From positions 1 to 22,897 of the forward strand of contig CAZSBG010000098.1 in assembly GCA_964605145.1 (NCBI GenBank): a stretch of 22,897 bases of DNA. Direction: 5' to 3'. The notes beneath the pieces were generated by a model, which had not been told where the DNA came from, did no database searches, and saw only the letters and a program-made list of their open reading frames with translations. Source of the stretch: CAZSBG01 sp964605145 (lineage in GTDB: Bacteria; Zhuqueibacterota; Zhuqueibacteria; Thermofontimicrobiales; Thermofontimicrobiaceae). The translations under genes and the position numbers were made by a program. Below, piece after piece: positions 22,435 to 22,897 of this stretch (positions are counted from its first letter, which is position 1; each line of letters begins with the position of its first letter).

Positions 22435-22854
22435 ATGCACCTGAAAGACAGGATCGACCATTGGTTCCAGATGAGTGAACATATCATTTACGTGATCATC
22501 GGTGTGTTGCTCATTTTGACGGCATTGCTGAATATCGGCACAACCGTGTTCGAAATCATTCATGACATAAAAGCCGGGGATGATTTGCTGACAGTGCTCC
22601 ACGTGATCGACCGCATGCTGCTCACCATTATGATCGTAGAAATTTTGTAAACTGTGCGCGTTTCATTGAAATCTCACGTGTTGTGTGCTGAACCGTTTCT
22701 CATCGTTGGCATGATCGCAGCCGTGCGACACATTCTGGTGATCAGCGTGGAAAGCGCTTACATGGCCGAGAAATTTAATAATCATATGATTGAAATTGGC
22801 ATCCTTGGCGTGTTGATTTTCATATTTGTCGGTTCCATGATTCTTTTAACCTGA
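22435..22854 (+). pseudogene. PsiE-like small membrane protein gene with internal stop
   Basis: Reads as one 139-residue family protein apart from TAA at 22648-22650. The part before it (71 residues) ends VEIL and the next in-frame part continues TVRVSLKSHV. A tyrosine codon is expected at the stop in relatives (VEILYTV-type sequence), so one base change, TAC or TAT to TAA, would explain it. Hydrophobic segments at about 16-40, 58-75, 82-100 and 116-138 fit the PsiE (phosphate-starvation-inducible E) family of four-helix membrane proteins. The 3' end is set by a MITE-like repeat starting at 22845, which supplies ACC-TGA, so the normal C-terminus is also lost. AGGTGA at 22425-22430 precedes the ATG, and the transporter gene ends 21 bp upstream. 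It could instead be a sequencing error or readthrough. Confidence 0.7.
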
Positions 22855-22897
22855 ATTATTCACAAATTTCAAACAATAGATATTTAACTTAATGTTA
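22845..22897. mobile_element. Second copy of the 172-bp MITE-like element, cut by the window edge
   Basis: Starts TTTAACCTGAATTATTCA exactly as at 19825 and continues with the same CACAAATTTCAA stretch, then diverges at a few positions (AAAGATGTTTAAATT in the first copy, ATAGATATTTAACTT here). The rest of the element lies beyond position 22897. It overlaps the end of the PsiE-like frame. Confidence 0.75.

Noticed and set aside
1..22897. tRNA or rRNA genes
   Set aside because: No cloverleaf with TTCGA-type T-arm and CCA end and no rRNA-like conserved blocks were recognised by reading; a covariance scan was not possible.

Overview
The window reads as a piece of a bacterial chromosome, probably metagenome-derived. 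Every convincing gene lies on the + strand. Several starts lack a clear Shine-Dalgarno sequence and the core genes have about 50% GC. The mix of URO-D-like proteins, secreted S9 peptidase, heparinase-like protein and SLC12-type carrier recalls the FCB group (KSB1/Calditrichota-like). That placement is an impression and has low confidence.

Layout. (1) 184-3522: a heparinase-like glycan-active protein of uncertain function, a repeat-filled gap, then a PAP2 phosphatase and a DgkA/UdpK-type lipid kinase, which plausibly form an undecaprenyl-lipid recycling pair. (2) 3840-11541: a visibly more AT-rich accessory stretch. It opens with a URO-D-family gene cut off after 163 codons, where a 205-bp MITE-like element with 18-bp terminal inverted repeats and a perfect 10-bp target duplication sits. 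A self-inhibited (class II) Fic protein follows, preceded by two perfect inverted repeats, then a decayed membrane-protein gene. Next come a double radical SAM/SPASM protein and a HEAT-repeat protein with an odd tail rich in His-x-Asp. A small promoter-terminator transcription unit closes the stretch. (3) 11798-14111: a GH32/GH43-like beta-propeller hydrolase and an intact URO-D-like protein. (4) 14171-14513: an array of short hairpins. (5) 14552-19754: S9 peptidase, S51-like peptidase, AlaX-type editing protein and PhzF-like isomerase in tight succession, probably one transcription unit. (6) 19825-22897: a 172-bp MITE-like repeat, an SLC12-like transporter, a PsiE-like gene interrupted by an in-frame TAA, and a second, truncated copy of the 172-bp repeat that supplies the PsiE stop codon.

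Most interesting points. First, the double radical SAM/SPASM enzyme directly upstream of a HEAT protein whose last 40 residues carry repeated H-x-D triplets and a Cys. No separate precursor peptide is visible, so the HEAT protein itself may be the substrate, in loose analogy to the His-Xaa-Ser systems with their two radical SAM enzymes. This is a hypothesis. Second, a family of short hairpins at three or more intergenic sites. They share the core GGAN-ATTT-N'TCC, have compensatory stem changes and, in one subgroup, a GATC foot, which resembles a REP/BIME family. Third, two different MITE-like elements that have each altered the 3' end of a gene.
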